In this document: positions 1 to 8,996 of the stretch, piece after piece
Layout of the letters: each line of letters starts with the position of its first letter
Numbering within the stretch: the first letter of the stretch is position 1
Assembly (NCBI RefSeq): GCF_012641095.1
Contig: NZ_JAAVSC010000002.1
Location: forward strand, 85,861 to 149,860
From: Lactobacillus sp. HBUAS51381
GTDB taxonomy: Bacteria; Bacillota; Bacilli; Lactobacillales; Lactobacillaceae
Length of the DNA stretch: 64,000 nucleotides
Direction: 5' to 3'
Notes under the pieces: generated by a model
The model's database searches: none
Told to the model about the DNA's origin: nothing
The model's input: only the letters and a program-made list of their open reading frames with translations
Translations under genes and position numbers: made by a program

Positions 1-862
1 AACGGTCGGAACCCTGGCAACACCCAAAGTCATCGGCTGGGACGCCTATGGCACCGTAACGGCCGTGGGCGCGGACGTCAGCCTGTTTCAGCCCGGTGAC
101 CAGGTCTTTTACGCCGGTTCGTTTAAACGCCCGGGAACGGACAGTGAATACCAGCTGGTGGACGAACGCCTGGTGGGTCACGCGCCAACCACACTCAGTC
201 CGGCCGAGAGTGCGGCGATGCCGTTGACGTCGCTGACCGCCTGGGAAGCCCTTTTTGAGCAACTACCGATTCGCTTTGAAGACGTTGCGGCCAATCGCGG
301 CAAGACCATCCTCATCATCAATGGGGCCGGTGGTGTAGGGTCCACGGCTACCCAACTGGCACATTTGGCCGGCCTGACCGTCATTGCAACGGCCTCACGC
401 CCCGAGACGATTGCGTGGACCCAAGCTCACGGGGCGGACGCGGTGGCCAATCACCGGAAGAATCTCGTCGATGAAGTGCACGCGTTGGGCTACCCAACTG
501 TCGATTATATTTTAGAGCTGAGTAATCTCAACCAGCACTGGGACGAAATCGTCGCCTTAATCAAGCCCAGCGGTCACATCGTTTCCATCACGGGCAACGA
601 CCACCCCATTGACTTACGGGCGCTCAAACAAAAGCGGGCCACCTTCGCCTGGGAATGGATGTACACCAAGTCATTCTTCGAAACGCCGGACATGATTAGC
701 CAGCACGAAACCCTGGAAAAGATTCGTGAGTTGTTAGACGGTGGTCAACTCCAATCCACGATGACTAAGATCTTCACGCCGATCAATGCCGCCAATCTGC
801 GGGCCGCACACACTCTGGTTGAGGCTAACCGGATGATTGGGAAGGTTGTTTTAACCAACTAA
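1..862 (+). CDS. Zinc-type alcohol dehydrogenase / quinone oxidoreductase-like protein (5' partial)
   Basis: The reading frame is open from base 2, so the real start lies before the window; the GTG at 65 is only an internal codon. The visible part covers the end of the GroES-like domain (GWDAYGTV, then QPGDQVFYAG) and the Rossmann domain, with the dinucleotide-binding stretch NGAGGVGSTATQLA. No catalytic zinc cysteines are visible here. This matches the zinc-binding-alcohol-dehydrogenase-like / QOR branch of MDR enzymes, which use NADPH to reduce quinones or enones. The substrate cannot be told from sequence. It ends at a hairpin shared with the convergent rpsU. Confidence 0.85.
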   Translation, partial: TVGTLATPKVIGWDAYGTVTAVGADVSLFQPGDQVFYAGSFKRPGTDSEYQLVDERLVGHAPTTLSPAESAAMPLTSLTAWEALFEQLPIRFEDVAANRGKTILIINGAGGVGSTATQLAHLAGLTVIATASRPETIAWTQAHGADAVANHRKNLVDEVHALGYPTVDYILELSNLNQHWDEIVALIKPSGHIVSITGNDHPIDLRALKQKRATFAWEWMYTKSFFETPDMISQHETLEKIRELLDGGQLQSTMTKIFTPINAANLRAAHTLVEANRMIGKVVLTN

Positions 863-890
863 AACCTTTTTTACGCAAAGTATACAAAAA

Positions 891-920
891 GCCGCTGACC
901 CATCCAGGTCAGCGGCTTTT
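891..920. terminator. Bidirectional terminator between the dehydrogenase and rpsU
   Basis: A perfect 10-bp stem (891-900 with 907-916, loop CATCCA) is flanked by A5 on the left and T4 on the right. It can end transcripts from both sides. Confidence 0.85.
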
Positions 921-941
921 GCGTTAAATTGCAAAAAGAGC

Positions 942-1130
942 TTAGAAACGCTTCTTCTTGGCTTTACGCTTACGCGCAGCTTCTGATTTTAACTTTTTCT
1001 TCACACTTGGTTTTTCGTAAAATTCACGTTTACGGTATTCTTGTAAAGTACCGCTACGGGAAACCGTACGTTTGAAGCGCCGAAGAGCGTCGTCAAAAGA
1101 CTCGTTTTTGCGAACGACTGTCTTTGCCAT
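942..1130 (-). CDS. rpsU: Small ribosomal subunit protein bS21
   Basis: 62 residues starting [12 protein letters not shown], with the highly basic C-terminus (KAKKKRF) typical of bS21, a 30S protein that sits near the mRNA exit/anti-SD region. The start at 1130 follows a strong GGAGGG ribosome-binding site at 1139-1148; the upstream in-frame extension (MLGGREFY) runs through this SD and is not coding. It is monocistronic, with its own terminator. rpsU lying next to the PPDK-regulator gene is common in Firmicutes. Confidence 0.97.
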   Translation of the reverse strand: MAKTVVRKNESFDDALRRFKRTVSRSGTLQEYRKREFYEKPSVKKKLKSEAARKRKAKKKRF

Positions 1131-1322
1131 ATAAAATTCCCTCCCTCCGAGCACAAGTAATAACGCCGGTTAGCTTTTTACCACCGGCGTAACGGTTCTT
1201 AACTATTATACATAATCATCCAAACGGCGTCAATAACGCAGGTAAATAAATTTGAACCGTTTTATCGGCGGGGGTAAACTAAGAGTAATCACCCATAAAA
1301 TACGTCAGAGGAGTTGCTCGCT

Positions 1323-2150
1323 ATGCCGCAGATTACGATCTTTATTATTTCCGATTCTTCCGGGGAAACCGCGTTAACCGTGGCCCAGACCGCCGTATCG
1401 CAGTTTCCCACCGTGCAAGCCAGCTATCAGCGTTTTCCTTTTATTCAAACCGATTCCATTCTCGATGGTATCTTAAACTTAGCGAAGAAACAACGGGCAA
1501 TGATCTTCCACACCTTGGTGAATGCCACGTTGAGCAAAAAGGTCCGGGAGTTTGCGACCACCAACCAGCTTCAACAGTTCGACTGCATCCAACCCGCCAT
1601 GGGCGTCATGCAACGCGCAACGGGGCTAACCCCCGAGGGCGTTCCCGGTCTGGTACACAACTTAAATGACACCTATTTCGACCGGATCGCCGCCATGGAA
1701 TTTGCGGTCACCTACGACGACGGCAAGGACCCGACCGGCCTCCTAAAAGCCGATATCGTGATTCTCGGGGTGTCGCGGACTTCCAAGACCCCACTGTCCC
1801 TCTTCTTAGCCAACCGGAATCTGCGCGTTGCTAACCTACCACTGGGGCCAACCACACAGGTTCCGAATGAATTGTGGCAGGTCGACCCCAAACGGATCTT
1901 TGGCCTGACCAACAAACCCGAGTCGCTCCGCAAGATTCGCCAGGAACGCATGATTTCCTATGGTCTCCCTGCCGACAGTGCTTATTCCGACACCCAGAAG
2001 ATTAGCGAGGAGTTGGCCTATGCGCAGAAGATCTATAAGAAGATTGGCTGCCTCGTGATTGACGTGTCCAACAAGTCCATCGAAGAAACGGCCACGTTGA
2101 TTATGGAAAGTGTGGATTACGACTTGATTCCACACTCTCTGACGGATTAA
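1323..2150 (+). CDS. Pyruvate, phosphate dikinase regulatory protein (bifunctional kinase/pyrophosphorylase)
   Basis: 275 residues. The family (DUF299/PSRP; B. subtilis YqfL) phosphorylates PPDK with ADP and dephosphorylates it with Pi, so it switches pyruvate-to-PEP conversion. The N-terminal FIISDSSGETA and the central P-loop-like GVSRTSKTPLS (about residue 150) are the family hallmarks. I start at ATG 1323, which has AGAGGAG at 1306-1312 ten bases upstream, rather than TTG 1314, which lies against the SD. It is transcribed away from rpsU and ends at a strong terminator. No ppdK is visible in the window, so the partner cannot be confirmed here. Confidence 0.93.
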   Translation: MPQITIFIISDSSGETALTVAQTAVSQFPTVQASYQRFPFIQTDSILDGILNLAKKQRAMIFHTLVNATLSKKVREFATTNQLQQFDCIQPAMGVMQRATGLTPEGVPGLVHNLNDTYFDRIAAMEFAVTYDDGKDPTGLLKADIVILGVSRTSKTPLSLFLANRNLRVANLPLGPTTQVPNELWQVDPKRIFGLTNKPESLRKIRQERMISYGLPADSAYSDTQKISEELAYAQKIYKKIGCLVIDVSNKSIEETATLIMESVDYDLIPHSLTD

Positions 2151-2198
2151 TCCCCATTTCGGTCGCTTAGTCCTTAGTCCAGCCACTGAAACGCGCTC

Positions 2199-2238
2199 AA
2201 AAAATCAGGACCCCCATCTCGGGGCTCCTGATTTTTTT
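2199..2238. terminator. Bidirectional terminator between the PPDK regulator and nfo
   Basis: A 12-bp stem (2199-2210 with 2226-2237) with an extra CCCC/GGGG inner pairing, A6 on one side and T7 on the other. It serves two converging genes. Confidence 0.88.
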
Positions 2239-2275
2239 AATCTCTTTAATCCGGTTAAGCCCTCAAGTAACGGCG

Positions 2276-3208
2276 TTAATTTCGCGTCAGATAGGCATCC
2301 ACCGGGTTTGCCGCCAAGACATCGGCGACTAAGTCTGGATTGAACCGTTGGTGTTTGAGCATGGCCACCTCATAGCCTTGCGGGTTAACCCCATGCTTGC
2401 GGTCGGGCCCAATCACCGGCGTCTCCATGATCTTGGGCACCGCAGTGAGTTGGGGATGATGGGCCACGTGATTTAACACGTCGAAGCCCAGCGTGCCCAG
2501 TCCAATATTGGTGTGCCGGTCCTTATGGCTGCCCTGCGGATTTTTCGAATCGTTCAGGTGGATGACCTTGAGTTTATCCAACCCAATTACGTGGTCGAAT
2601 TCGTTCAAGACGCCGTCAAAATCCGTGCCAATGGCGTAGCCGGCATCACTGGTATGACAAGTATCAAAGCAGACCGACAACCGGTCGTTGGCCGTAGTCG
2701 CCGCCATGATGGCCGCCAGCTCTTCGAAGGTCCGCCCGACTTCAGTCCCCTTGCCCGCCATCGTTTCCAAGGCAATCTGCACCGGCTCATCGGCCGCTGC
2801 CAGAATTTCATCGAGGCCCTGCGCAATCTGAGCAATGGCCGCATCCGGCCCGGCCCCCACGTGGGCGCCCGGATGAAGAACGATCTGCGTGGCACCCAGG
2901 GCCGCTGCCCGTTTAACCTCGGCCGTCAAGAATTCCACGGCAAAGGCATAGTTCTGGGGCTTCGTGGTATTGCCTAGATTCACCACGTAAGGCGCATGAA
3001 TGACCACGGCGCGTTGCTTGTGATCGGCCATGAATTGCCGGCCAGCCGGGATGTTAAGCTCATCGATTGGCTTACGACGCGTATTTTGTGGCGCCCCGGT
3101 ATAAATCATAAAGACGTTTTCACCGTACTGGGCCGCCTCCTTCGCCGATCCCAGGAACATCTCTTTGCCCTTCATGCTGACATGCGATCCAATCAAGAAT
3201 TCTGTCAT
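2276..3208 (-). CDS. nfo: Endonuclease IV (AP endonuclease)
   Basis: 310 residues beginning [15 protein letters not shown]. It is a TIM-barrel AP endonuclease of the Nfo/Apn1 family, which cleaves 5' of abasic sites in base-excision repair and uses a tri-zinc centre. Zinc-ligand motifs are visible in order: [35 protein letters not shown] and DRHTNIGLG. Its ATG overlaps the stop of the upstream glycerophosphotransferase gene (ATGA overlap at 3205-3208), so it is translationally coupled at the end of the teichoic-acid transcript. Nothing in the sequence explains that functional mix. Confidence 0.96.
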   Translation of the reverse strand: MTEFLIGSHVSMKGKEMFLGSAKEAAQYGENVFMIYTGAPQNTRRKPIDELNIPAGRQFMADHKQRAVVIHAPYVVNLGNTTKPQNYAFAVEFLTAEVKRAAALGATQIVLHPGAHVGAGPDAAIAQIAQGLDEILAAADEPVQIALETMAGKGTEVGRTFEELAAIMAATTANDRLSVCFDTCHTSDAGYAIGTDFDGVLNEFDHVIGLDKLKVIHLNDSKNPQGSHKDRHTNIGLGTLGFDVLNHVAHHPQLTAVPKIMETPVIGPDRKHGVNPQGYEVAMLKHQRFNPDLVADVLAANPVDAYLTRN

Positions 3209-4431
3209 TGGCCTTCATCCTTTCCACTCATGATTAAGCGGGCCACCTGTTGACTCGCCGTCCCATCTTCCCAGGAACAAAACTTCTGGTAAAAGTCCGC
3301 TTGTTGTTGCTGATAAGCCGGAAAACCGCCTTGTCGCTGCCATTCATCCAGTTGTTGGTAGAAGGCCGACGCGGTGGTCACCAGGGGGCCCGGGATTTCT
3401 TTTTGATAGTCAAAATAAAAGCCCCGCAATTGATCACGATAATGGGCCAAATCATAGGCAAAGAACAACTGCGGCCGCTTGAGATTGGCGAAGTCAAACA
3501 TCACCGAGGAATAGTCGGTAATCAACAGATCCGTCACCAAATAGAGCTCGGCAATATCGGTGTCGGCCAATATCGTCACCCGGTCCTCATAACCGCGAAT
3601 ATCCACGGCATCCTTGACCAGATAGTGCGGCCGAATAATCAACCGCGTTCCCGCCGGTACGTGTTCGAAAAAGGCCCCCAAATCAAACGGCAGATCGAAG
3701 CGATAGACGCCGGGCCGCACCGCCATATCGTCTCGCCAGGTCGGCGCGTAGGTCACAACAGGCCCAGTTACCTTCCCCAGCAAACGTTGACGCAACGCCG
3801 CAATCTTCTCGGGGCGATCGTCCGTGTACAACACATCGTTGCGCGGATAGCCAATCGCCAGGAAGTGCCCGCGATAACCAAACGCCCGTTTAAAAATATC
3901 ACGTGAATACTGGTTCGGGGCGATCAGATAGTCCCAGCGTGACGAAGCCGTCACGAATTGTTGGTGATAGTCCGCCGTGCTCGTCCCAGGAATCGCAACG
4001 TGTTCAATATCTGCCCCTAACTTCTTCAGCGGTGTGCCATGCCAGGTCTGAATCGTCCGGGTTCGACGATTGGGTCGCCACCAATTGGGTAGCCGTGAAT
4101 TCAACACCCAGTACTGGGCGCGGGCCATCAGCCAGACCCATTTGGGCGTGAATCGCTTAACTAACTGAACATCCGGATAACGGGCCTTCAAGGCCGCATA
4201 CGTCCGCGGCTTAACGCTAAAGTACGCCGTCTTCCGGTAACGCGGATCGGCCGCGACTAACGCCCGGTAGATTGCCGCCGGATTATCATTAACATCCTTG
4301 CCATTAAAACTTTCAAACATCACTAGTCGCCGTTTAATCGGTAAACAAATAAGCCCATCGTTCATCACGATGAGCCCATAGCGAGCAACTAGCTTCAATG
4401 ACTGCGTGATTTTTCGTAAACCGTTCGCCAT
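3205..4431 (-). CDS. CDP-glycerol:glycerophosphate glycerophosphotransferase (TagF/TarL-like)
   Basis: 408 residues. The C-terminal two thirds is the glycerophosphotransferase GT-B fold: [11 protein letters not shown] (about 130), [22 protein letters not shown] and [13 protein letters not shown]. It transfers glycerol-phosphate from CDP-glycerol to build or prime wall teichoic acid on the cytoplasmic face. The length is short compared with large TagF polymerases and closer to primase-type or substituent-adding enzymes, so the exact step is uncertain. It lies 19 bp downstream of the TagG permease and overlaps nfo by 4 bp. Confidence 0.88.
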   Translation of the reverse strand: MANGLRKITQSLKLVARYGLIVMNDGLICLPIKRRLVMFESFNGKDVNDNPAAIYRALVAADPRYRKTAYFSVKPRTYAALKARYPDVQLVKRFTPKWVWLMARAQYWVLNSRLPNWWRPNRRTRTIQTWHGTPLKKLGADIEHVAIPGTSTADYHQQFVTASSRWDYLIAPNQYSRDIFKRAFGYRGHFLAIGYPRNDVLYTDDRPEKIAALRQRLLGKVTGPVVTYAPTWRDDMAVRPGVYRFDLPFDLGAFFEHVPAGTRLIIRPHYLVKDAVDIRGYEDRVTILADTDIAELYLVTDLLITDYSSVMFDFANLKRPQLFFAYDLAHYRDQLRGFYFDYQKEIPGPLVTTASAFYQQLDEWQRQGGFPAYQQQQADFYQKFCSWEDGTASQQVARLIMSGKDEGQ

Positions 4432-4450
4432 TTGAGGTTGCTCCTTTCAA

Positions 4451-5260
4451 TTAGATTAAATCAACAAAACGTGACCGGAACTTGTAGTGCAAGTGGGAAC
4501 CCACGAGCAGTAAGAAGAACACGAACAGCCAGAATTCCAATGTCAACATTGGCTTATCCCAGAACCAACCGGTCCCCAGGAAGGATTCCCGGAAACCCGC
4601 CACAATGTAGTAATACGGGTTCAATTCGAGTAAGTGAATGAAGGGCGTAGGAAACGACGGCGTCACGAAGTTAAACAGCACCCCGGACACGTAGAACAAC
4701 ATCCGCATCACGGATTGTAAGAGGATGTGGTAGTCACGCACCAGCACACTGATACAAGAGTTGAAGATGCCCAAAGCGACCAATAAGCAGATCATCGCAA
4801 AGAAGTAGTAGATCCACTGGAACCACGCAATCTTGGGATAAACCCCGTTTAACAGACCGATGAAGATGGTGAAGACCATCATGGTCCAGAAGGAACTCAG
4901 ATTGCTGACAATCTTAATCGTGGGTAGTGCGGAGACAGGAAACTTCATCTTTGCCACCATATTAACCCGTTGGTAGATACTCTTTGATCCGTCCAACGTG
5001 GCCCGGTTCATGAAGAACCATGGTGAGATCCCAATGACCATCCAAGGCAGGTAGCCCACACCGCTAATCGGTTGGCCGTGCTTCAAGCCGACACCGAAGA
5101 CTAACCAGTAAATCCCAATTTGAATCAAGGGATATAAGTACTCCCACATTAAACCTAAGTAATGGCTCTGATAACTTGCTTGGTCTTCGTAGCGTGAAAT
5201 CCGAAAAATGATTCCAATGCTCGAGACCTGTTCTTTGAATAAGGTCATGACCTCTTTCAA
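4451..5260 (-). CDS. tagG: Teichoic acid ABC transporter permease (TagG-like)
   Basis: 269 residues with six predicted membrane spans. Family features are the N-terminal YQSHYLGLMWEYLYPLIQ, the GYLPWMVIGISPWFFMN stretch, and a C-terminal RSRFVDLI tail. ABC-2-type permeases of this group export lipid-linked wall teichoic acid with an ATPase partner (TagH). The chosen start is TTG 5260 behind an AAAGGAG site; ATG 5248 is an alternative. It sits between two glycerophosphotransferase genes on the same transcript. No tagH-type ATPase gene is adjacent or anywhere in the window. Confidence 0.9.
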   Translation of the reverse strand: MKEVMTLFKEQVSSIGIIFRISRYEDQASYQSHYLGLMWEYLYPLIQIGIYWLVFGVGLKHGQPISGVGYLPWMVIGISPWFFMNRATLDGSKSIYQRVNMVAKMKFPVSALPTIKIVSNLSSFWTMMVFTIFIGLLNGVYPKIAWFQWIYYFFAMICLLVALGIFNSCISVLVRDYHILLQSVMRMLFYVSGVLFNFVTPSFPTPFIHLLELNPYYYIVAGFRESFLGTGWFWDKPMLTLEFWLFVFFLLLVGSHLHYKFRSRFVDLI

Positions 5261-5295
5261 GGCACTGCACTCCTTTAAATTTTAATCGCTGATGC

Positions 5296-6444
5296 TTACT
5301 TTGCGAGTAGTGCCGCATAGCGGTCCACAACGCGTTGGGTTGCTGCACCATCGTTGGCGGAATTCCACCGTTGGTTAAACTGCGTCAGATCAGTTGGCGC
5401 ATCGGCTTTAATGGCCGCCGCCAACTGCGCAGTCGTCTTAATGATTGGCCCCGGTAACCACTCTTCCAGATCCGGTTGGACACCCGGATCGCGCCGGTAG
5501 TCGTCCAGATCGAATAGGAAGAACAGAAGACTGTGGGCATTGGGTACCAGACTGTAGTCAAACGCAACGGAGGAATAGTCCGTTACCACCGTCTCCGCGA
5601 CGTTCAACAGGTCAGTGGTGCTAAGTGACTCGGTGACCACCACCTGCTGTCCCAACTGCGCCTGAAGCGCCTGAGCACTGTCCCGCAGCGCTGGATGTAC
5701 CTTCACCACCACTTTGGCAGTCGGATCGGCCGTCAACGCGGCAGCCAAACCGGCCGGCGGGGTGAAGGTCACACCCTCACGGTAGGTCGGGGCGTATAAA
5801 ATCACGCGCTGATCCTTCAATTCAGGTGCCGCTTCCACCACGGCTTCACGTGACAGACGTTGCCACTGCGGATCTAAGTACCGATCCGAGCGCGGATACC
5901 CCAGTACCTGCATACGGTCCAAGGGCACCCGATAACTCCGGGCAAAGACGCGCGCCATGGCGGGCGACCCCACGACGTATTCATCAAAGTGGTCATATAC
6001 CGCCTGGAATCGTCGCTGGTCACTCACCGACCGCTGCGCCGTGGTCGGATCGTCCCAACCAAAGCGTTTAATGGCGCCTGCCGCATGCCAGACCTGCACG
6101 ATCCGCATCCGTCGGGGATGAACCAAGCCACCCAAAAACGCGTAGTAGTTATCACAGAACAGGACCCGCGCACGCATAATCACGGGAATGCCCTTGAGGA
6201 CAAACCGAAGATTGTCGCGAAACGGCCGCACATCAATCCCGGACCGCGCCAAACGCTGCGCCGCCCGTTCCTGTTGCGGTCGGTAAAAGACGACTAACGG
6301 TTGCGTCGTCGGTGACGCTTGGGCGAGTGCCCGGATAAACGCCAGATTGTCGCCAAAGCTCATGAGGTAGACAAACCGACGTTGTCGCCGCCAACCACAC
6401 ACCCCCGACATCAATCGGATTAACCACAAATAAATATCTTTCAC
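5296..6444 (-). CDS. CDP-glycerol glycerophosphotransferase family protein (TagB-like)
   Basis: Visible motifs: QVWHAAGAIKRFGW, YPRSDRYLD, LYAPTYREG, VVKVHPAL and VVTDYSSVAFDYSL, the standard order for TagB/TagF enzymes. A hydrophobic N-terminal segment (KDIYLWLIRLM) fits the membrane-anchoring region of TagB, which adds the first glycerol-phosphate to the linkage unit. The open frame reaches GTG 6483, but a TGGTATAAT extended -10 box occupies 6489-6497, so transcription would begin at about that codon. I prefer GTG 6444, which has GGTGAT correctly spaced for anti-SD pairing. First gene of the tag transcript; 35 bp before tagG. Confidence 0.85.
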   Translation of the reverse strand: MKDIYLWLIRLMSGVCGWRRQRRFVYLMSFGDNLAFIRALAQASPTTQPLVVFYRPQQERAAQRLARSGIDVRPFRDNLRFVLKGIPVIMRARVLFCDNYYAFLGGLVHPRRMRIVQVWHAAGAIKRFGWDDPTTAQRSVSDQRRFQAVYDHFDEYVVGSPAMARVFARSYRVPLDRMQVLGYPRSDRYLDPQWQRLSREAVVEAAPELKDQRVILYAPTYREGVTFTPPAGLAAALTADPTAKVVVKVHPALRDSAQALQAQLGQQVVVTESLSTTDLLNVAETVVTDYSSVAFDYSLVPNAHSLLFFLFDLDDYRRDPGVQPDLEEWLPGPIIKTTAQLAAAIKADAPTDLTQFNQRWNSANDGAATQRVVDRYAALLAK

Positions 6445-6488
6445 GCTATCACCAATATCACTTATTTTCGCTGTCCATAACACCGAGA

Positions 6489-6540
6489 ATTATACCACAT
6501 CTCCGCCGGGAACCTAGAGAAATTTAAGAACCTTTAAGAA
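6489..6540 (-). promoter_or_regulatory. Promoter of the teichoic-acid operon with phased direct repeats
   Basis: On the minus strand an extended -10 (TGG then TATAAT, TATAAT at 6494-6489) precedes the TagB-like gene. Upstream at 6521-6540 two copies of TTCTTAAA sit exactly 10 bp apart, one DNA turn, covering roughly -38 to -58. This is the usual position for a response-regulator dimer activating a promoter with a weak -35. The regulator is not identifiable. Confidence 0.5.
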
Positions 6541-6689
6541 ATGGTCGGTAATCCCGGCACTGAGCCGGTTGATCTCCGGTCTAACTGGGGAAAACACAAC
6601 CAACCTTGCCTATCATTTAAAAAAGCTGCAACAAAAACGGCCAAAATTACATTAGTAATAAGTGAGGACCCCATTTAGCCCAAATAAAT

Positions 6690-6720
6690 ACAGCGATGGG
6701 GCTCACACCCACATCGCTGT
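6690..6720 (-). terminator. Terminator of the yitT-like gene
   Basis: A stem ACAGCGATG/CATCGCTGT with an inner GGG/CCC extension lies 8 nt beyond the stop codon on the minus strand, followed by TATTTATTT. The T-tract is imperfect. Confidence 0.55.
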
Positions 6721-6727
6721 ACCACGA

Positions 6728-7603
6728 TTACCATTTTGGCTCATAGAAGTGTCCCAATACCTTAATCGTATCCGAGATGCTCACAAACGCGTGCGGATCG
6801 GACTCCTCCATGGCAACTTCCAATTCATCCATTTCATAACGGGTAATGACCGTAAATAAAATCGTTTTTTCATCGTGACGATAGGCCCCTTCTGCGCCGT
6901 GGACAATGGTGATTCCCCGCCGCATATGGTTTTGAATGCTATCAATCACGGTCTTGGGCCGGTCGGTAATGACCATGACCTGCATGCGTTGCTGCCGCGT
7001 AAACGTCATGTCGATGACCTTGGCGTTGACGAACAACCCTAACGCTGAATACAACGCATACGGCCAACCGTAGACAAAGCCGGCACTGATGACGATCAGA
7101 CTGTTAAAGGCAATGTTGATCGTCCCCATGCTCCGGCCCGTTTTACGCCGCAACACAATGCCAATAATATCCAGACCACCGGTTGAGATGCCGTTTTTGA
7201 GGGCAAAACCGGTCCCAAAGCCGTTGACCGCACCCCCGAAGATCGCACAAATAATTGGATCACTGGTGAGATGGACGGGTTGAATGAATCGGATCATAAC
7301 TGACGCGAACAGAACACAGATAAACGTAAAAACGGTAAAGGACTTGCCAATTTGCTTCCAGGCCAAGATAAACATCGGAATGTTAATCAGAAACAACCCG
7401 AGGGCCGTGGAGATGTGAAACGTTCCTAGCCCCGCCGTCAAACTGTTCACCAATTGCGCTAACCCCGTCACACCGGACGAATAAATATGTCCCGGTGTCC
7501 AGAAAAAGTTCACCGCAATCGATACCAAAACGCCATAAAAGAACGCAACCGAAAACTTCGCCGTATAGGTATGCCGTTTCAACAACTGCTGCACATCATC
7601 CAT
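6728..7603 (-). CDS. YitT family membrane protein (DUF161 + DUF2179)
   Basis: 291 residues. The N-terminal half is a YitT_membrane domain with five or so spans, including the family signature SGVTGLAQL (about 43-51) and STGGLDIIG (about 140-148). The C-terminal half is a soluble DUF2179 domain starting near QQRMQVMVITDRP and ending in a conserved ITRYEMDEL region. Function is not established; DUF2179 folds resemble ligand-binding regulatory domains. Monocistronic. Confidence 0.9.
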   Translation of the reverse strand: MDDVQQLLKRHTYTAKFSVAFFYGVLVSIAVNFFWTPGHIYSSGVTGLAQLVNSLTAGLGTFHISTALGLFLINIPMFILAWKQIGKSFTVFTFICVLFASVMIRFIQPVHLTSDPIICAIFGGAVNGFGTGFALKNGISTGGLDIIGIVLRRKTGRSMGTINIAFNSLIVISAGFVYGWPYALYSALGLFVNAKVIDMTFTRQQRMQVMVITDRPKTVIDSIQNHMRRGITIVHGAEGAYRHDEKTILFTVITRYEMDELEVAMEESDPHAFVSISDTIKVLGHFYEPKW

Positions 7604-7716
7604 GATTTAAACCCCAACCTCGCTTACTTTCATTTGCCATATTTCATACTATGCTCGGCTTAGTATAGCATTTATCCCGGTTGACGGCCACGGCAATGCG
7701 TATCTTTTAGCGACTT

Positions 7717-8247
7717 CTAATGATTCTGCCAGTGCTGGTTGATAAAGTCGGCGCGCCCACCGGCCTCCTCTTCTTCGAACCGTGCGGCCTGCTTCTTGTA
7801 GAACTGCTGATGCCGTTCCTCGGCGACAAAGAAGGGTTGGACGACCTGAATCCGCGTCACAATAGGCTTATCGAACTGTTCACGCGCCTGTAAAGCCGCC
7901 TTAGAGGCCGCGGCAATCGCCGCTTGGGCCGCACTATTGACGAAGATCACTGGTCGATAATTGGACCCACGATCTTGGAATTGACCGGCATCATCCGTTG
8001 GGTCGGTCTGTTGCCAATATAACGTAACTAACTGGTCGTACGTCACCACGCTGGGGTCAAACCAGATCTTAACCGCTTCAGTGTGCCCGGTCGTCTGACG
8101 CTTAACCTGTTCATAGGTCGGATTGGTGACGGTACCGCCCGTGTACCCCGAGAGAACCTTCACGATCCCCGGAAAAGTATCAAAGGGTTTTACCATGCAC
8201 CAGAAACAACCGCCGGCAAATGTGGCGGTGTCAATTTGCTTACTCAT
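7717..8247 (-). CDS. msrA: Peptide-methionine (S)-S-oxide reductase
   Basis: 176 residues starting [23 protein letters not shown] carries the nucleophilic cysteine of MsrA, which reduces methionine-S-sulfoxide in proteins. GYTGG, YEQV, GHTEAV and the QTDPT segment follow in the family order. The start at 8247 is set by GGAG eight bases upstream; a longer in-frame extension lacks a better site. The C-terminal tail lacks extra cysteines, so regeneration probably uses the GCFWC pair. Confidence 0.95.
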   Translation of the reverse strand: MSKQIDTATFAGGCFWCMVKPFDTFPGIVKVLSGYTGGTVTNPTYEQVKRQTTGHTEAVKIWFDPSVVTYDQLVTLYWQQTDPTDDAGQFQDRGSNYRPVIFVNSAAQAAIAAASKAALQAREQFDKPIVTRIQVVQPFFVAEERHQQFYKKQAARFEEEEAGGRADFINQHWQNH

Positions 8248-8351
8248 GTTGATCACTCCATTTTCTAATATTTCAATTGAACGCCTTTTAGCGGACGGCG
8301 TCAAGGGCCGCTAACTGCATCTGCCTAAGAGTCAGCCATTGCAGTCCCCAA

Positions 8352-8834
8352 TTACTGACGATGACGCCAAGCCCGAACGACACGCAGGCTCAGTATGCCG
8401 ATAATCAATAACGGTCCCGCGATGATCAGCAAAAGGCTCAGCCAAAGATGCTCGCACCAGAGATAAATTGGATTCAAAATTTCATCGGTGCTCTGCATGT
8501 TGCTCTGGGTGTACGCCCACGGGTTGACAGCCACACCATTGGTGGTCCAACGGCGTCCCTTGTGACCACTGGCAATATCTTGGTGGTGCAGGGTTAACGC
8601 CCGTTTCTTGTAGGACACAAACGATTCATCATCTTTACCAAACACCCCCGCATAACGTTGCCGAAGTCCCGGATAGCCCACCAGCCAACTTCCAATGGCC
8701 CAGTAGCTCAACGGCGTCAGGGTGAGCGACCAGCCCGTTTGTTTGTGTTCGAGGCCCCACGTCAGCAGGATTAGCAGGGCGAGGCTTCCCTTAAGTAATC
8801 CCCTTAGGTAGCCACCTATCGTGCTGCGTTTCAT
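8352..8834 (-). CDS. Hypothetical membrane protein
   Basis: 160 residues, not recognised. It has an N-terminal hydrophobic pair (GSLALLILLTWGL; SYWAIGSWLVG), a polar middle (FGKDDESFVSYKKRALTLHHQDIASGHKGRRW), and a C-terminal membrane span (LWLSLLLIIAGPLLIIGILSL) followed by a basic tail, suggesting both termini are cytoplasmic. Start ATG 8834 follows a GGGGGG-rich SD; GTG 8840 lies inside that SD. Monocistronic between msrA and the aspS terminator. Confidence 0.7.
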   Translation of the reverse strand: MKRSTIGGYLRGLLKGSLALLILLTWGLEHKQTGWSLTLTPLSYWAIGSWLVGYPGLRQRYAGVFGKDDESFVSYKKRALTLHHQDIASGHKGRRWTTNGVAVNPWAYTQSNMQSTDEILNPIYLWCEHLWLSLLLIIAGPLLIIGILSLRVVRAWRHRQ

Positions 8835-8952
8835 CGTCACCCCCCCTTCTTACATCCCATTCGCCAAGTATTATTTAAAATATTAAAACTTTATGAGAAA
8901 AAGTCAAGTGTCCATCCGTCCCTTGACCGGCAACGACTTTCAGGGTAATCAA

Positions 8953-8984
8953 AAAGCGTCAACCGCATCTGCAGTTGACGCTTT
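8953..8984 (-). terminator. Terminator of the hisS-aspS operon
   Basis: A perfect 11-bp stem AAAGCGTCAAC/GTTGACGCTTT with a 10-nt loop; on the minus strand it ends in TTTTT. It lies 12 bp past the aspS stop. Confidence 0.9.
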
Positions 8985-8996
8985 CTGAGACTTAAA

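Noticed and set aside
6483..6483. GTG 6483 as start of the TagB-like protein
   Set aside because: It abuts a TATAAT box, so the mRNA would begin at about this codon; GTG 6444 with GGTGAT is a better choice, although not proven.
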